DNA from: Chrysogorgia sp. JL179-B06
Lineage: Eukaryota; Cnidaria; Anthozoa; Scleralcyonacea; Chrysogorgiidae
Reading direction: 5' to 3'
Length of the DNA stretch: 64,000 bases
Assembly (NCBI GenBank): GCA_035772405.1
Contig: JAYKKM010000263.1
Location: forward strand, 6,747,001-6,811,000
Shown here piece by piece: positions 11,750-26,000 of the stretch. A program made the position numbers and the translations under genes. The notes beneath the pieces were generated by a model. That model made no database searches. It was not told the DNA's origin and saw only the letters and a program-made list of their open reading frames with translations. Each line of letters starts with the position of its first letter. Position 1 is the stretch's first letter.

Positions 11750-12085
11750 CTACCGACTCATGCCTTGAAATTGGCCAGTTGCTATTTCACCTGAGGAGTT
11801 GGAGCTGATAGTCGGTGTCAGCCGTCTTGTAACTTCGACTGCCACTGTCGTTACGCCGAGTTGCTCGAAGAAGTTTGGAGGCAACATAGAACCCGCGATG
11901 GAACATTCGGGGAGCGAAACGGGCGGAGTTGTGACTGCGCTGGTGGAGGTCGAAGCTTCATTAGCTGTGTTTGCAGGAACCGAAGAACCGGCGCTGGTCG
12001 AAGCGACACGTCGGGATGCGGTACATGCAGTGTCGTAGCAGAAACTCGTTTTCGTTGTTGCGAACGTTTCGGTGGCATACTGTAA
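11750..12085 (-). pseudogene. N-terminal region of the YR element ORF
   Basis: The minus-strand frame (open from 12451 to 11750) encodes a Ser/Thr/Ala/Pro-rich segment ending RRLTPTISSNS. The last motif also appears at the head of copy A, linking this frame to the recombinase. The first part of the open frame (12230-12451) runs through a hairpin array and is probably not coding. The composition fits a low-complexity leader or gag-like region. I recognise no domain. Confidence 0.4.
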
Positions 12086-12227
12086 CGATAAACTTGTCGG
12101 AAAAGAGCAAAGCGGACCAGAAAAAGGACGACGGAATAAATTTAATATAATAACTGTAGTAGATGTCGCGGCAGGGTCAAGCATGGCAAATATTTCTGTC
12201 GCCGCAACGCAAGCGGCAAGCCCCTGT

Positions 12228-12480
12228 AATAATCGAATATGTGAGGGCGAAGCCTCAATGATAATATTATGATACTGTGAGAACGAAGTCGTCACATTAA
12301 ATGTGAGGGCGAAGCCTCGATGATAATATGATAATGCTGTGAGAACGAAGTCATCACAGAAATTAATATGTGAGGGCGAAGCCTCGATGACAATATGATC
12401 GACTGTGAGAACGAAGTCGTGACAGAAATAGATGTCAGCGCGAAGCCTCAATGATAATGCTGTTAGAACGAACGCACGCG
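12228..12480. repeat. Tandem hairpin array (GAGGGCGAAGCCTC / TGTGAGAACGAAGTC units)
   Basis: Four to five copies of a unit of about 62-67 bp. Each unit contains two small hairpins around a shared CGAAG core: GAGG-GCGAAG-CCTC, and TGTGA-GAACGAAGTCG-TCACA. It sits just upstream of the YR element frame on the minus strand, mirroring the hairpin array downstream of that frame. Positional variants keep the stems. Confidence 0.65.
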
Positions 12481-13261
12481 CTCACGCACTAGTAAGTAGC
12501 CATAAGGACTACGTAGAGTTCATTGCTGTGAGTCGTTATTATGCACCTACTTTATTGTGTATTATAGATGTTCAATTTACCCAATAAACAATGGGTAAGT
12601 TGAACATATACAATGCTAACACTAATTCACTGCTAATAACATTTCAATCAATTTTAATTACTCCACTAGTCCACTGGCTAAAGAAATCAGTGGTAAAATT
12701 TGTATCTAATACCCCAGTATTTAGAAGGCAAAATACCACATGGTTATATTCGTAGTAGAATTTTATGTGTAACAATTGTTGTTAAGAATGTTAAGTAGTA
12801 ACACTTGCTCTTGAAGAATTAATGAAAAATTCCACTTGTTTGGCGAAATATTCATAATACCACTTGTTCAATGTAAAAATAATGCAATTTTTCACTAATT
12901 TCTTCTCAAAACTGTTATTTCCTATGCACATTCATGCATGTGTGCAGCTTAGTTAGTGCACCATGCAACAAGTATCATTTTTGGGCGGAGTAATTTTGCT
13001 GTTGGTTTGTTTTTAACCATGTATGTGTGTGATTCATGTTGTTTCACTTTGTATTTCACATACCGGCACTTATTTTTGTATTATTAACATGATTATATAT
13101 AGATTGGCTGTGAGCCATATAAGCCCAATGTGAACATACCCGAAATTAGTTTTAATCAAATCGAGGGAGAAAATCGCACAAGCTTTTTTGTACGTTTTTT
13201 CGATAAAATTTGTCTGTGTGAAATAGGAGCCAACAATAATTGCGCAGCTCAAGCTGTGGTT
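12481..13261. other. No gene recognised
   Basis: AT-rich sequence between the YR relic and the BEL/Pao fragment. It contains a short inverted repeat near 12569-12606 (TTCAATTTACCC / GGGTAAGTTGAA). No reading frame of interest. Confidence 0.5.
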
Positions 13262-13560
13262 GTGCACCCATTACTGCTTATGTAGCGCTCTTCACGTGTG
13301 CTAGTACAAGAGCAGTATAAGGACATGACAGTTGATGAGTTTAAGAAGGTGTTGAAGCAATTTGTGGCGAGAAGAGGTTCACCGAGTTTGATAGTGAGTG
13401 ACAATGCTTTGACATTTAAAGCAACTAAAAAATGGTTGGCAACGCTGCGTAAAGACGACGACCTCTTCAACTACCTCGCGGTGAAGGATATCGAGTGGAG
13501 ATTCAATATGTCGCGATCACCGTGGTGGGGTGGGTTCTTCGAAAGACTGATTGTCATCAT
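13262..13560 (+). pseudogene. BEL/Pao retrotransposon integrase, left half
   Basis: Two overlapping frames encode the AYVALFTCASTRAV block (13276-13317) and, after a frameshift, the TVDEF-KKVLKQFVARRG block, the SDNALTF motif with the second catalytic Asp, and SPWWGGFFERL with the catalytic Glu. These are hallmarks of BEL/Pao-class integrase cores. Upstream polyprotein (gag, protease, RT, first Asp) is absent. Downstream the frame stops at 13560, where the 13.5 kb element begins; the rest of the domain resumes at 27031. The frameshift before TVDEF means this copy was already inactive or the base call is wrong. Confidence 0.85.
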
Positions 13561-13578
13561 CCATACATGTCCAATATA

Positions 13579-13920
13579 ACCATCGGGATGCATCTGCATC
13601 AGATGGTTACCGATCGCGACCGATTGTAAACTGATCCCTTCCCTTCCTAAGTGTACTAACCATCGGCATGCATCTGCATCAGATGGTTACCGATCGCAAC
13701 CGATTGTAAACTGATCCCTTCCCTTCCTAAGTGTACTAACCATCGGTATGCATCTGCATCAGATCGTTACCGATCGCAACCGATTGTAAACTGATCCCTT
13801 CCTAAGCGTACTAAGCATCGGTATGCATCTGCATCAGATGCCTACCGATCGCCACCGATTGTAAACTGATGCTCCTACACCTCTGCCAACTTTCCTACCG
13901 ATGGCACCGATGGCACCGAT
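13579..13920 (+). repeat. 80-bp subterminal tandem repeat
   Basis: Four units (three of 80 bp, the last shorter) starting at 13579, 13659, 13739 and about 13815. Each contains ACCATCGG-ATGCATCTGCATCAGAT and GTTACCGATCGCAACCGATT, so each unit has internal inverted symmetry (ATCTG / CAGAT; CCATCGG / CCGATnG). The CCATCGG word is the inner edge of the TIR, so the unit probably grew from the terminus. A short ACCGATGGC run closes the block near 13900-13930. Confidence 0.75.
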
Positions 13921-14079
13921 GGCTCCGATGGCACCGATCGCTTCAATCGCTTCAATAATAATGGATACTTTATCTGTTCCTACGCTACAATTCATTCATA
14001 CCACATACAAGAGTTTCTAAACCCAAACAATTCAGCCATATAGTTTGTGTGTTATGTATTACCTCGTGATTACCTCTAT

Positions 14080-15970
14080 GTTACGTTACACCATCGACAC
14101 CGATAGCTTTAATGATCATGCATAATTTATCTGTTATGTATTATCTCGTTCTTAAAAAAACTTGCAACAACTGTATCTCACGTTCTCAAATAACCATGTA
14201 ACAAATATCCTACGCTACAATTCATTCATAACACATATAAATGTTTGTTAACCCAAACAAACTCTTCACATATATCACTACTATTTATTACGATTACTTC
14301 AATTGTCACATGCATAAGCAAACTCTTCACATGTATCACTACTATTATTACGATGACTTCAATTGTCACATCCATACTTTATCTGTTATGTACTATTACC
14401 TCGTTCTTAAAAAAACTTGCAACAACTGTATCTTACGTTCTTAAATAACCATGTAACAAATATCCTGCGCTACAATTCATTCATAACACATATATAAGTG
14501 TTTCTTAACCCAAACAAACTCTTGACATGTCTCCTTCTTAAAAAACTTCAAACACATATGTTACGTTACACCATCGACACCGATACCTTTAATGATCATG
14601 CATAATTTATCTGTTATGTATTATCGCGTTCTTAAAAAAACTTGCAACAACTATATCTCACGTTCTCAAATAACCATGTAACAAATATCCTACGCTACAA
14701 TTCATTCATAACACATATAAATGTTTGTTAACCCAAACAAACTCTTCACATATATCACTACTATTTATTACGATTACTTCAATTGTCACATGCATAAGCA
14801 AACTCTTCACATGTATCACTACTATTATTACGATGACTTCAATTGTCACATCCATACTTTATCTGTTATGTACTATTACCTCGTTCTTAAAAAAACTTGC
14901 AACAACTGTATCTTACGTTCTTAAATAACCATGTAACAAATATCCTGCGCTACAATTCATTCATAACACATATATAAGTGTTTCTTAACCCAAACAAACT
15001 CTTGACATGTCTCGTTCTTAAAAAACTTCAAACACATATGTTACGTTACACCATCGCCACCGATACCTTTAATGATCATGCATAATTTATCTGTTATTTA
15101 TTATCTCGTTCTTAAAAAAACTTGCAACAACTGTATCTCACGTTCTCAAATAACCATGTAACAAATATCCTACGCTACAATTCATTCATAACACATATAA
15201 ATGTTTGTTAACCCAAACAAACTCTTCACATATATCACTACTATTTATTACGATTACTTCAATTGTCACATGCATAAGCAAACTCTTCACATGTATCACT
15301 ACTATTATTACGATGACTTCAATTGTCACATCCATACTTTATCTGTTATGTACTATTACCTCGTTCTTAAAAAAACTTGCAACAACTGTATCTTACGTTC
15401 TTAAATAACCATGTAACAAATATCCTGCGCTACAATTCATTCATAACACATATAAGTGTTTCTTAACCCAAACAAACTCTTGACATGTCTCCTTCTTAAA
15501 AAACTTCAAACACATATGTTACGTTACACCATCGCCACCGATACCTTTAATGATCATGCATAATTTATCTGTTATGTATTATCTCGTTCTTAAAAAAACT
15601 TGCAACAACTGTATCTTATGTTCTAAAATAACCATGTAACAAATATCCTACGCTACAATTTCATTCATAACACATATAAATGTTTCTTAACCCAAACAAA
15701 CTCTTCACATCTATCACTACTATGTATTACCTCGTTCTTAAAAAAAATTGCAACAAATATCTCACGTTCTCAAATAACCATGTAACAAATATCCTACGCC
15801 ACAATTCATTAATGATCATGCATAATTTGTCTCTTATGTATTACCTCGTTCTTAAAAATACTTATATCAAATATCTTACGTTTTCAAATAACATTGTAAC
15901 AAATATCCTACGCAACAATTCATTCATACCACATATCAATGTTTCTTAACCCAAACAAACTCTTCAAATG
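14080..15970 (+). repeat. 480-bp tandem repeat, three near-identical copies plus partials
   Basis: Period exactly 480 bp: identical segments begin at 14241, 14721 and 15201, with a shortened fourth from about 15521. Copies differ at only a few bases, implying recent amplification or homogenisation. Internal sub-repeats (CGTTCTTAAAAAAACTTGCA and TTCATTCATAACACATATA) recur two or three times per unit. The identical 67-codon frames in each copy are not credible genes. Confidence 0.85.
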
Positions 15971-18900
15971 GCCTGGTTGCCATATCATCGCTGCGATCGC
16001 TCAATTTTAAAATCGACGATCGTAGCTATCATATTAAAACCACACGCTCAGCGATCCTGCCCATCACAGCGAACGCTCATTCGAAATATCTGTTTAACCC
16101 CAAAACGATACTTGCCGCAGTTACGCCTGTTTCAAACGTCCAATTTTTCATGTGTCCAATCAAATACATCGCATTATGCACATGATAAATTCCACCTATG
16201 AAACAATTAACTTACACTTATTTGCAATATTAACCGCTTCCGTAGACGGTCCAATATAACGACCAAAGTGCGATGGTCTCAAACGTCCAATTTATCATGT
16301 GTCGGATGTAATACGGTTCGTCGAAACAAACTGGGACGACATTTAAGTTCACTACTTTTAAAATGCAATCCGAACGACTTCTTTTTACGGGAGCTCCATT
16401 ACTTTTCACAAAATGATAAGTTCTATGTTTCAAACCGACGTGCAATTTCTCCAACCTAATACGCATTATATTCGACACATGATAAATTCCACGTTTCAAA
16501 TAGGCCTAATACTGATAAGATCGATTACAATGAAAAGCTGTGCTTGTGATAGTAAAGACACTTCTCTTTGTTTACAAAGCCCGCTATCAATACCGCTGAC
16601 TATGTTTGTTTGCCGCGATCGCAGATTATATGGAAACAGGTGCGATCGTTAAAGTTTCTTAACACAAACAATTTCTGCACATCACTACTATTTGTTTTAA
16701 CATGTCTCTTCATTTTCTCCCAAAATTTCTCGCCTTTATTTACATCAATTTACGACCAAACTGGGCACAAAATAAAAATATCACACCACATTCCTTTCTT
16801 TTCTCCCCACTTCGTCACACCCCAATATCCTGTCTGTCACATCCTTCTATAATTAATCCGTCATTCTCTGACCTTCTAACAAAAACCCTTCCAAAAATTA
16901 TTAACGTCATACTTTATTTAACTTACACAAAACGTTCACAACAACCCAAAACACGTGTTGTTATAAATATTGCTCGCCATCATCTAATTGTTAAGTCAAA
17001 ACAATTCTTTAATAAAAACAAAACCTTTCGTCACTTCTGCCAAGTAACATAATCACACTAGCTAATAACTATTTACATATAAATCTCCCCTTAAATACTA
17101 ATACTCCACTAATAACTATTTTGATATAACTACTCTCATTATCTTGCTAGTACACTCAACGAAACTTACTTTCATTAAAAATATTTTTACTTTCTCCATG
17201 CATTTACAAATGTCTTTCAACATAATTTATCTAATGATTACTAACTTAACACACTTATTTTCACTTATATCCTTGGCGCAGTTATGCTGTTTCAAACGTC
17301 CAATTTCTCATGTGTCCAATCAAATACATCGCATTATGCACATGATAAGTTCGTAATTGCGGTCGAACGAAACATTAAGTTCCACCCGTTCGGACGGATA
17401 TGAGGACCAATGCAAAGTGCGACGGTTTCAAACGTACAATTTATCATGTGCCAAGTGTAATACGCCTCGTCCAAATAAACTGGGACGACATTTTAGTTCA
17501 TCAAAATAAACTTGGACGACATTTAAGTTTACTACTTTTAAAATGCAATCCGAACGACTTCTTTTTACGGAAGGCCGATTACGTCTATGAAACAATTAAC
17601 TTCCACTTGTTTGCAATATTAACTTCCATGCACCGCTTCCGGCGACGGCAATATAACGACCAAAGTGCGATGGTCTCAAACGTCCAATTTATCATGTGTC
17701 CAATGTAATACGGTTCGTCGAAACAAACTGGGACGACATTTAAGTTTACTACTTTTAAAATGCAATCCCAACCACTTCTTTTTACGGCAGGTCCATTACT
17801 TTCCACAAAATGATAAATTCTATGTTTGAAACCCGACGTCCAATTTGTCGAACCTAATGCACATTATATTCCACACATGATAAATTCGACGTTTCAAATA
17901 GCCCTTACTGATAACATCAACTACAATGAAAAGCTGTGCTTGCGATACTAAAACACACTTGGGCTTTCTTTCCTTCGACTTGTGACACGACAAACCCCGC
18001 TATCAATACCGCTGACTATGTTTGTTTTGCCGCGATCGCAGCGATTGCATGGAAACAGGTGCGAGCGTTAAAGTTTCTTAACACAAACAATTTCTGCACA
18101 TCACTACTATTTATTATTGATATGTCTCTTCATTTTCTCCCAAAATTTCTCGCCTTTATTTACATCCATTTACGACCAAACTGCACAGAAACTAAAAATA
18201 TCACTTTTCTCCCCACTTCGTCACACCCCAATATCCTGTAATACTAATTAGCTTATAGATATTCACCTTAATCTGTCACATCCTTCTATAATTAATCCGT
18301 CATGCTATGACCTTCTAACAAAAACCCTTCCACAAATTATTAACGTCATACTAAATTTAACTAACACAAAACGTTCACAACAACCCAAAACACGTGTTGT
18401 TATAAATATTGCTCGCCATCATCTAATTGTTAAGTCAAAACAATTCTTTAATAAAAACAAACCTTTCGTCACTTCTGCCAAGTAACATAATCACACTAGC
18501 TAATAACTATTTACATATAAATCTCCCCTTAAATACTAATACTCCACTAATAACTATTTTGATATAACTACTCTCATTATCTTGCTAGTACACTCAACGA
18601 AACTTACTTTCATTAAAAATATTTTTACTTTCTCCATGCATTTACAAATGTCTTTCAACATAATTTATCTAATGATTACTAACTTAACACACTTATTTTC
18701 ACTTATATCCTTGGCGCAGTTATGCTGTTTCAAACGTCCAATTTCTCATGTGTTCAATCAAATACATCGCATTATGCACATGATAAGTTAGTAATTGCGG
18801 TCGAACGAAACATTAAGTTCCACCCCTTCGGACGGATATGAGGACCAATGCAAAGTGCGACGGTTTCAAACGTACAATTTATCATGTGCCAAGTGTAATA

Positions 18901-19870
18901 CGCCTCGTCAAAATAAACTGGGACGACATTTTAGTTCATCAAAATAAACTTGGACGACATTTAAGTTTACTACTTTTAAAATGCAATCCGAACGACTTCT
19001 TTTTACGGAAGGCCGATTACGTCTATGAAACAATTAACTTCCACTTGTTTGCAATATTAACTTCCATGCACCGCTTCCGGCGACGGCAATATAACGACCA
19101 AAGTGCGATGGTCTCAAACGTCCAATTTATCATGTGTCCAATGTAATACGGTTCGTCGAAACAAACTGGGACGACATTTAAGTTTACTACTTTTAAAATG
19201 CAATCCCAACCACTTCTTTTTACGGCAGGTCCATTACTTTCCACAAAATGATAAATTCTATGTTTGAAACCCGACGTCCAATTTGTCGAACCTAATGCAC
19301 ATTATATTCCACACATGATAAATTCGACGTTTCAAATAGCCCTTACTGATAACATCAACTACAATGAAAAGCTGTGCTTGCGATACTAAAACGCACTTGG
19401 GCTTTCTTTCCTTCGACTTGTGACACGACAAACCCCGCTATCAATACCGCTGACTATGTTTGTTTTGCCGCGATCGCAGCGATTGCATCGAAACAGGTGC
19501 GAGCGTTAAAGTTTCTTAACACAAACAATTTCTGCACATCACTACTATTTATTATTAATATGTCTCTTCATTTTCTCCCATTTCTCGCCTTTATTTACAC
19601 CATTTACGACCAAACTGCACAGAAACTAAAAATATCACTTTTCTCCCCACTTCGTTACGCCCCAATATCCTGTAATACTAATTAGCTTATAGATATTCAC
19701 CTTAATCTGTCACATCCTTCTATAATTAATCCGTCATGCTCTGACCTTCTAACAAAAACCCTTCCACAAATTATTAACGTCATACTTTATTTAACTTACA
19801 CAAAACGTTCACAACAACCCAAAACACGTGTTGTTATAAATATTGCTCGCCATCATCTAATTGTTAAGTC
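15971..19870 (+). repeat. 1.44-kb tandem repeat, two full copies and one diverged
   Basis: Segments at 17144-17800 recur at 18582-19240 (offset 1438) almost unchanged. A third, more diverged and internally deleted copy occupies 16100-17040. Each unit contains several short inverted/direct words such as CAAACGTCCAATTTATCATG and GGGACGACATTTAAGT, and a GCGATCGC-type palindrome near 16000, 16617 and 18033. No protein frame is preserved between copies beyond what the DNA identity forces. Confidence 0.8.
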
Positions 19871-20059
19871 GAAACATCTTCCCCAAAAATGAACTCACAT
19901 ACAAAACGGCGAAACACATCAACTTTTAAAAACACTAAACCCAACAACTCATACAAGAAAAGCCACCTAAACATATACCTAGCACTCTCCGACAACGACG
20001 CCATGTTTCTTGCAACGATAAAACGACGCTTAATGCCATCACTCCTTCCCAGTACTTTA

Positions 20060-23000
20060 TTACCGAACCCTCCATCTGTCCATCGGTACCATCGGTACCA
20101 TCGGTAGCATCCGTCATACTCTCCATCTATTCCAAGTCCCCTACCATCTGTTACAATCTGTTACCGTCTGTTACCGTCTGCTACCATCTGCTGCGATCTG
20201 TTACTACCTGCTACCGTCTGTTACCGTCTGTTACCATCTGCAGCATCGGTACCATCGGTAGCATCCGTCCTACTCTCCATCTATTCTAAGTCCCCTACCA
20301 TCTGTTACAATCTGTTACCGTCTGTTACCGTCTGTTACCATCTGCTTCCATCTGCTACCGTCTGTTACCGTCTGCTACCATCTGCTACGATCTGTTACTA
20401 CCTGCTACCGTCTGTTACCGTCTGTTACCATCTGCACCATCGGTACCATCGGTACCATCGGTAGCATCCGTCCTACTCTCCATCTATTCTAAGTCCCCTA
20501 CCATCTGTTACAGCTGTTACCGTCTGTTACCGTCTGTTACCATCTGCTTCCATCTGCTACCGTCTGTTACCGTCTGCTACCATCTGCTACCATCTGTTAC
20601 TACGTGCTACCGTCTGTTACCGACTGTTACCATCTGCACCATCGGTACCATCGGTAGCATCCGTCTTACTCTCCATCTATTCTAAGTCCCCTACCATCTG
20701 TTACAATCTGTTACCGTCTGTTACCATCTGCTTCCATCTGCTACCGTCTGTTACCGTCTGCTACCATCTGCTACGATCTGTTACTACCTGCTACCGTCTG
20801 TTACCGACTGTTACCGTCTGTTACCGTCTGCTACCATCTGCTACCATCTGTTACCGTCTGTTACCATCTGCACCATCGGTACCATCGGTAGCATCCGTCC
20901 TACTCTCCATCTATTCTAAGTCCCCTACCATCTGTTACAATCTGTTACCGTCTGTTACCATCTGCTTCCATCTACTACCGTCTGTTACCGTCTGCTACCA
21001 TCTGCTACGATCTGTTACTACCTGCTACCGTCTGTTACCGTCTGTTACCATCTGCACCATCGGTACCATCGGTACCATCCGTCCTACTCTCCATCTATTC
21101 TAAGTCCCCTACCATCTGTTACCGTCTGTTACCGTCTGCTACCATCTGTTACCGTCTGTTACCATCTGCTACCGTCTGTTACCGTCTGCTACCATCTGCT
21201 ACCGTCTGTTACCGTCTGTTACCATCTGCTTCCATCTGCTACCATCTGTTACCGTCTGTTACCATCTGCTAGCATGTGCTACCATCTGTTACCGTCTGTT
21301 ACCGTCTGCTACCATCTGCTACCGTCTGTTACCATCTGCTTCCATCTGCTACCATCTGTTACCGTCTGTTACCATCTGCTTCCATCTGCTACCATCTGTT
21401 ACTACCTGCTACCGTCTGTCACCGACTGTTACCATCCGCACCATCGGTACCATCGGTAGCATCCGTCCTACTCTCCATCTATTCTAAGTCCCCTACCATC
21501 TGTTACAATCTGTAACCGTCTGTTACCATCTGCTTCCATCTGCTACCGTCTGTTACCGTCTGCTTCCATCTGCTACCGTCTGTTACCGTCTGCTACCATC
21601 TGCTACGATCTGTTACTACCTGCTACCGTCTGTTACCGACTGTTACCATCTGCACCATCGGTACCATCGGTACCATCGGTAGCATCCGTCCTACTCTCCA
21701 TCTATTCTAAGTCCCCTACCATCTGTTACAATCTGTTACTGTCTGTTACCGTCTGTTACCATCTGCTTCCATCTGCTACCGTCTGTTACCGTCTGCTACC
21801 ATCTGCTACGATCTGTTACTACCTGCTACCGTCTGTTACCGACTGTTACCATCTGCACCATCGGTACCATCGGTACCATCGGTAGCAGCCGTCCTACTCT
21901 CCATCTATTCTAAGTCCCCTACCATCTGTTACAATCTGTTACCGTCTGTTACCGTCTGTTACCATCTGCTTCCATCTGCTACCGTCTGTAACCGTCTGTT
22001 ACCATCTGCTTCCATCTGCTACCGTCTGTTACCGTCTGCTTCCATCTGCTACCGTCTGTTACCGTCTGCTACCATCTGCTACGATCTGTTACTACCTGCT
22101 ACCGTCTGTTACCGACTGTTACCATCTGCACCATCGGTACCATCGGTATCATCGGTAGCATCCGTCCTACTCTCCATCTATTCTAAGTCCCCTACCATCT
22201 GTTACATTCTGTTACCGTCTGTTACCGTCTGTTACCATCTGCTTCCATCTGCTACCGTCTGTTACCGTCTGCTACCATCTGCTACGATCTGTTACTACCT
22301 GCTACCGTCTGTTACCGACTGTTACCATCTGCACCATCGGTACCATCGGTACCATCGGTAGCATCCGTCCTACTCTCCATCTATTCTAAGTCCCCTACCA
22401 TCTGTTACAATCTGTTACTGTCTGTTACCGTCTGTTACCATCTGCTTCCATCTGCTACCGTCTGTAACCGTCTGTTACCATCTGCTTCCATCTGCTACCG
22501 TCTGTTACCGTCTGCTTCCATCTGCTACCGTCTGTTACCGTCTGCTACCATCTGCTACGATCTGTTACTACCTGCTACCGTCTGTTACCGACTGTTACCA
22601 TCTGCACCATCGGTACCATCGGTATCATCGGTAGCATCCGTCCTACTCTCCATCTATTCTAAGTCCCCTACCATCTGTTACAATCTGTTACCGTCTGTTA
22701 CCGTCTGTTACCATCTGCTTCCATCTGCTACCGTCTGTTACCGTCTGCTACCATCTGCTACGATCTGTTACTACCTGCTACCGTCTGTTACCGACTGTTA
22801 CCATCTGCACCATCGGTACCATCGGTACCATCGGTAGCATCCGTCCTACTCTCCATCTATTCTAAGTCCCCTACCATCTGTTTACAATCTGTTACTGTCT
22901 GTTACCGTCTGTTACCATCTGCTTCCATCTGCTACCGTCTGTTACCGTCTGCTACCATCTGCTACGATCTGTTACTACCTGCTACCGTCTGTTACCGACT

Positions 23001-26000
23001 GTTACCATCTGCACCATCGGTACCATCGGTACCATCGGTAGCAGCCGTCCTACTCTCCATCTATTCTAAGTCCCCTACCATCTGTTACAATCTGTTACCG
23101 TCTGTTACCGTCTGTTACCATCTGCTTCCATCTGCTACCGTCTGTAACCGTCTGTTACCATCTGCTTCCATCTGCTACCGTCTGTTACCGTCTGCTTCCA
23201 TCTGCTACCGTCTGTTACCGTCTGCTACCATCTGCTACGATCTGTTACTACCTGCTACCGTCTGTTACCGACTGTTACCATCTGCACCATCGGTACCATC
23301 GGTAGCATCCGTCCTACTCTCCATCTATTCTAAGTCCCCTACCATCTGTTACAATCTGTTACCGCCTGTTACCGTCTGTTACCATCTGCTTCCATCTGCT
23401 ACCGTCTGTTACCGTCTGCTACCATCTGCTACGATCTGTTACTACCTGCTACCGTCTGTTACCGACTGTTACCATCTGCACCATCGGTACCATCGGTAGC
23501 ATCCGTCCTACTCTCCATCTATTCTAAGTCCCCTACCATCTGTTACAATCTGTTACCGTCTGTTACCGTCTGTTACCATCTGCTTCCATCTGCTACCGTC
23601 TGTTACCGTCTGCTACCATCTGTTACCATCTGTTACTACCTGCTACCGTCTGTTACCGACTGTTACCGTCTGTTACCGTCTGCTACCATCTGCTACCATC
23701 TGTTACCGTCTGTTACCATCTGCACCATCGGTACCATCGGTAGCATCCGTCCTACTCTCCATCTATTCTAAGTCCCCTACCATCTGTTACAATCTGTTAC
23801 CGTCTGTTACCGTCTGTTACCATCTGCTTCCATCTGCTACCATCTGTTACCGTCTGTTACCGTCTGCTACCATCTGCTACCATCTGTTACCGTCTGTTAC
23901 CATCTGCTACCGTCTGTTACCGTCTGCTACCATCTGCTACCGTCTGTTACCGTCTGTTACCATCTGCTTCCATCTGCTACCATCTGTTACCGTCTGTTAC
24001 CATCTGCTTCCATCTGTTACCGTCTGTTACCGTCTGCTACCATCTGCTACCGTCTGTTACCATCTGCTTCCATCTGCTTCCATCTTCTACCATCTGTTAC
24101 TACCTGCTACCTTCTGTTACCGACTGTTACCATCCGCACCATCGGTGCCATCGGTAGCATCCGTCCTACTCTCCATCTATTCTAAGTCCCCTACCATCTG
24201 TTACAATCTGTTACCGTCTGTTACCATCTGCTACCGTCTGTTACCGTCTGCTACCATCTGCTACGATCTGTTACTACCTGCTACCGTCTGTTACCGTCTG
24301 TTACCATCTGCACCATCGGTACCATCGGTACCATCCGTCCTACTCTCCATCTATTCTAAGTCCCCTACCATCTGCTACCGTCTGTTACCGTCTGTTACCA
24401 TCTGCTTCCATCTGCTACCATCTGTTACCGTCTGTTACCATCTGCTTCCATCTGTTACCGTCTGTTACCGTCTGCTACCATCTGCTACCGTCTGTTACCA
24501 TCTGCTTCCATCTGCTTCCATCTTCTACCATCTGTTACTACCTGCTACCTTCTGTTACCGACTGTTACCATCCGCACCATCGGTGCCATCGGTAGCATCC
24601 GTCCTACTCTCCATCTATTCTAAGTCCCCTACCATCTGTTACAATCTGTTACCGTCTGTTACCATCTGCTACCGTCTGTTACCGTCTGCTACCATCTGCT
24701 ACGATCTGTTACTACCTGCTACCGTCTGTTACCGTCTGTTACCATCTGCACCATCGGTACCATCGGTACCATCCGTCCTACTCTCCATCTATTCTAAGTC
24801 CCCTACCATCTGTTACCGTCTGTTACCGTCTGCTACCATCTGTTACCGTCTGTTACCATCTGCTACCGTCTGTTACCGTCTGCTACCATCTGCTACCGTC
24901 TGTTACCGTCTGTTACCATCTGCTTCCATCTGCTACCATCTGTTACCGTCTGTTACCATCTGCTTCCATCTGCTACCATCTGTTACCGTCTGTTTCCGTC
25001 TGCTACCATCTGCTACCGTCTGTTACCATCTGCTTCCATCTGCTACCATCTGTTACCGTCTGTTACCATCTGCTTCCATCTGCTACCATCTGTTACTACC
25101 TGCTACCGTCTGTCACCGACTGTTACCATCCGCACCATCGGTACCATCGGTGCCATCGGTAGCATCCGTCCTACTCTCCATCTATTCTAAGTCCCCTACC
25201 ATCTGTTACAATCTGTAACCGTCTGTTACCATCTGCTTCCATCTGCTACCGTCTGTTACCGTCTGCTTCCATCTGCTACCGTCTGTTACCGTCTGCTACC
25301 ATCTGCTACGATCTGTTACTACCTGCTACCGACTGTTACCGACTGTTACCATCTGCACCATCGGTACCATCGGTACCATCGGTACCATCCGTCCTACTCT
25401 CCATCTATTCTAAGTCCCCTACCATCTGTTACAATCTGTTACTGTCTGTTACCGTCTGTTACCATCTGCTTCCATCTGCTACCGTCTGTTACCGTCTGCT
25501 ACCATCTGCTACGATCTGTTACTACCTGCTACCGTCTGTTACCGACTGTTACCATCTGCACCATTGGTACCATCGGTACCATCGGTAGCAGCCGTCCTAC
25601 TCTCCATCTATTCTAAGTCCCCTACCATCTGTTACAATCTGTTACCGTCTGTTACCGTCTGTTACCATCTGCTTCCATCTGCTACCGTCTGTAACCGTCT
25701 GTTACCATCTGCTTCCATCTGCTACCGTCTGTTACCGTCTGCTTCCATCTGCTACCGTCTGTTACCGTCTGCTACCATCTGCTACGATCTGTTACTACCT
25801 GCTACCGTCTGTTACCGACTGTTACCATCTGCACCATCGGTACCATCGGTACCATCGGTAGCATCCGTCCTACTCTCCATCTATTCTAAGTCCCCTACCA
25901 TCTGTTACAATATGTTACCGTCTGTTACCGTCTGTTACCGTCTGTTACCATCTGCTTCCATCTGCTACCGTCTGTTACCGTCTGCTACCATCTGCTACGA

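Noticed and set aside
14241..15408. Three identical 67-codon frames repeated at 480-bp spacing
   Set aside because: Identity follows from DNA-level tandem duplication. Two different frames are equally open, with no coding signature.
24145..25218. 357-codon open frame and other long frames in the 10-bp array
   Set aside because: A 30-bp multiple keeps the frame free of stops. The peptide is a pure 10-residue repeat, and frames in neighbouring registers are equally open.
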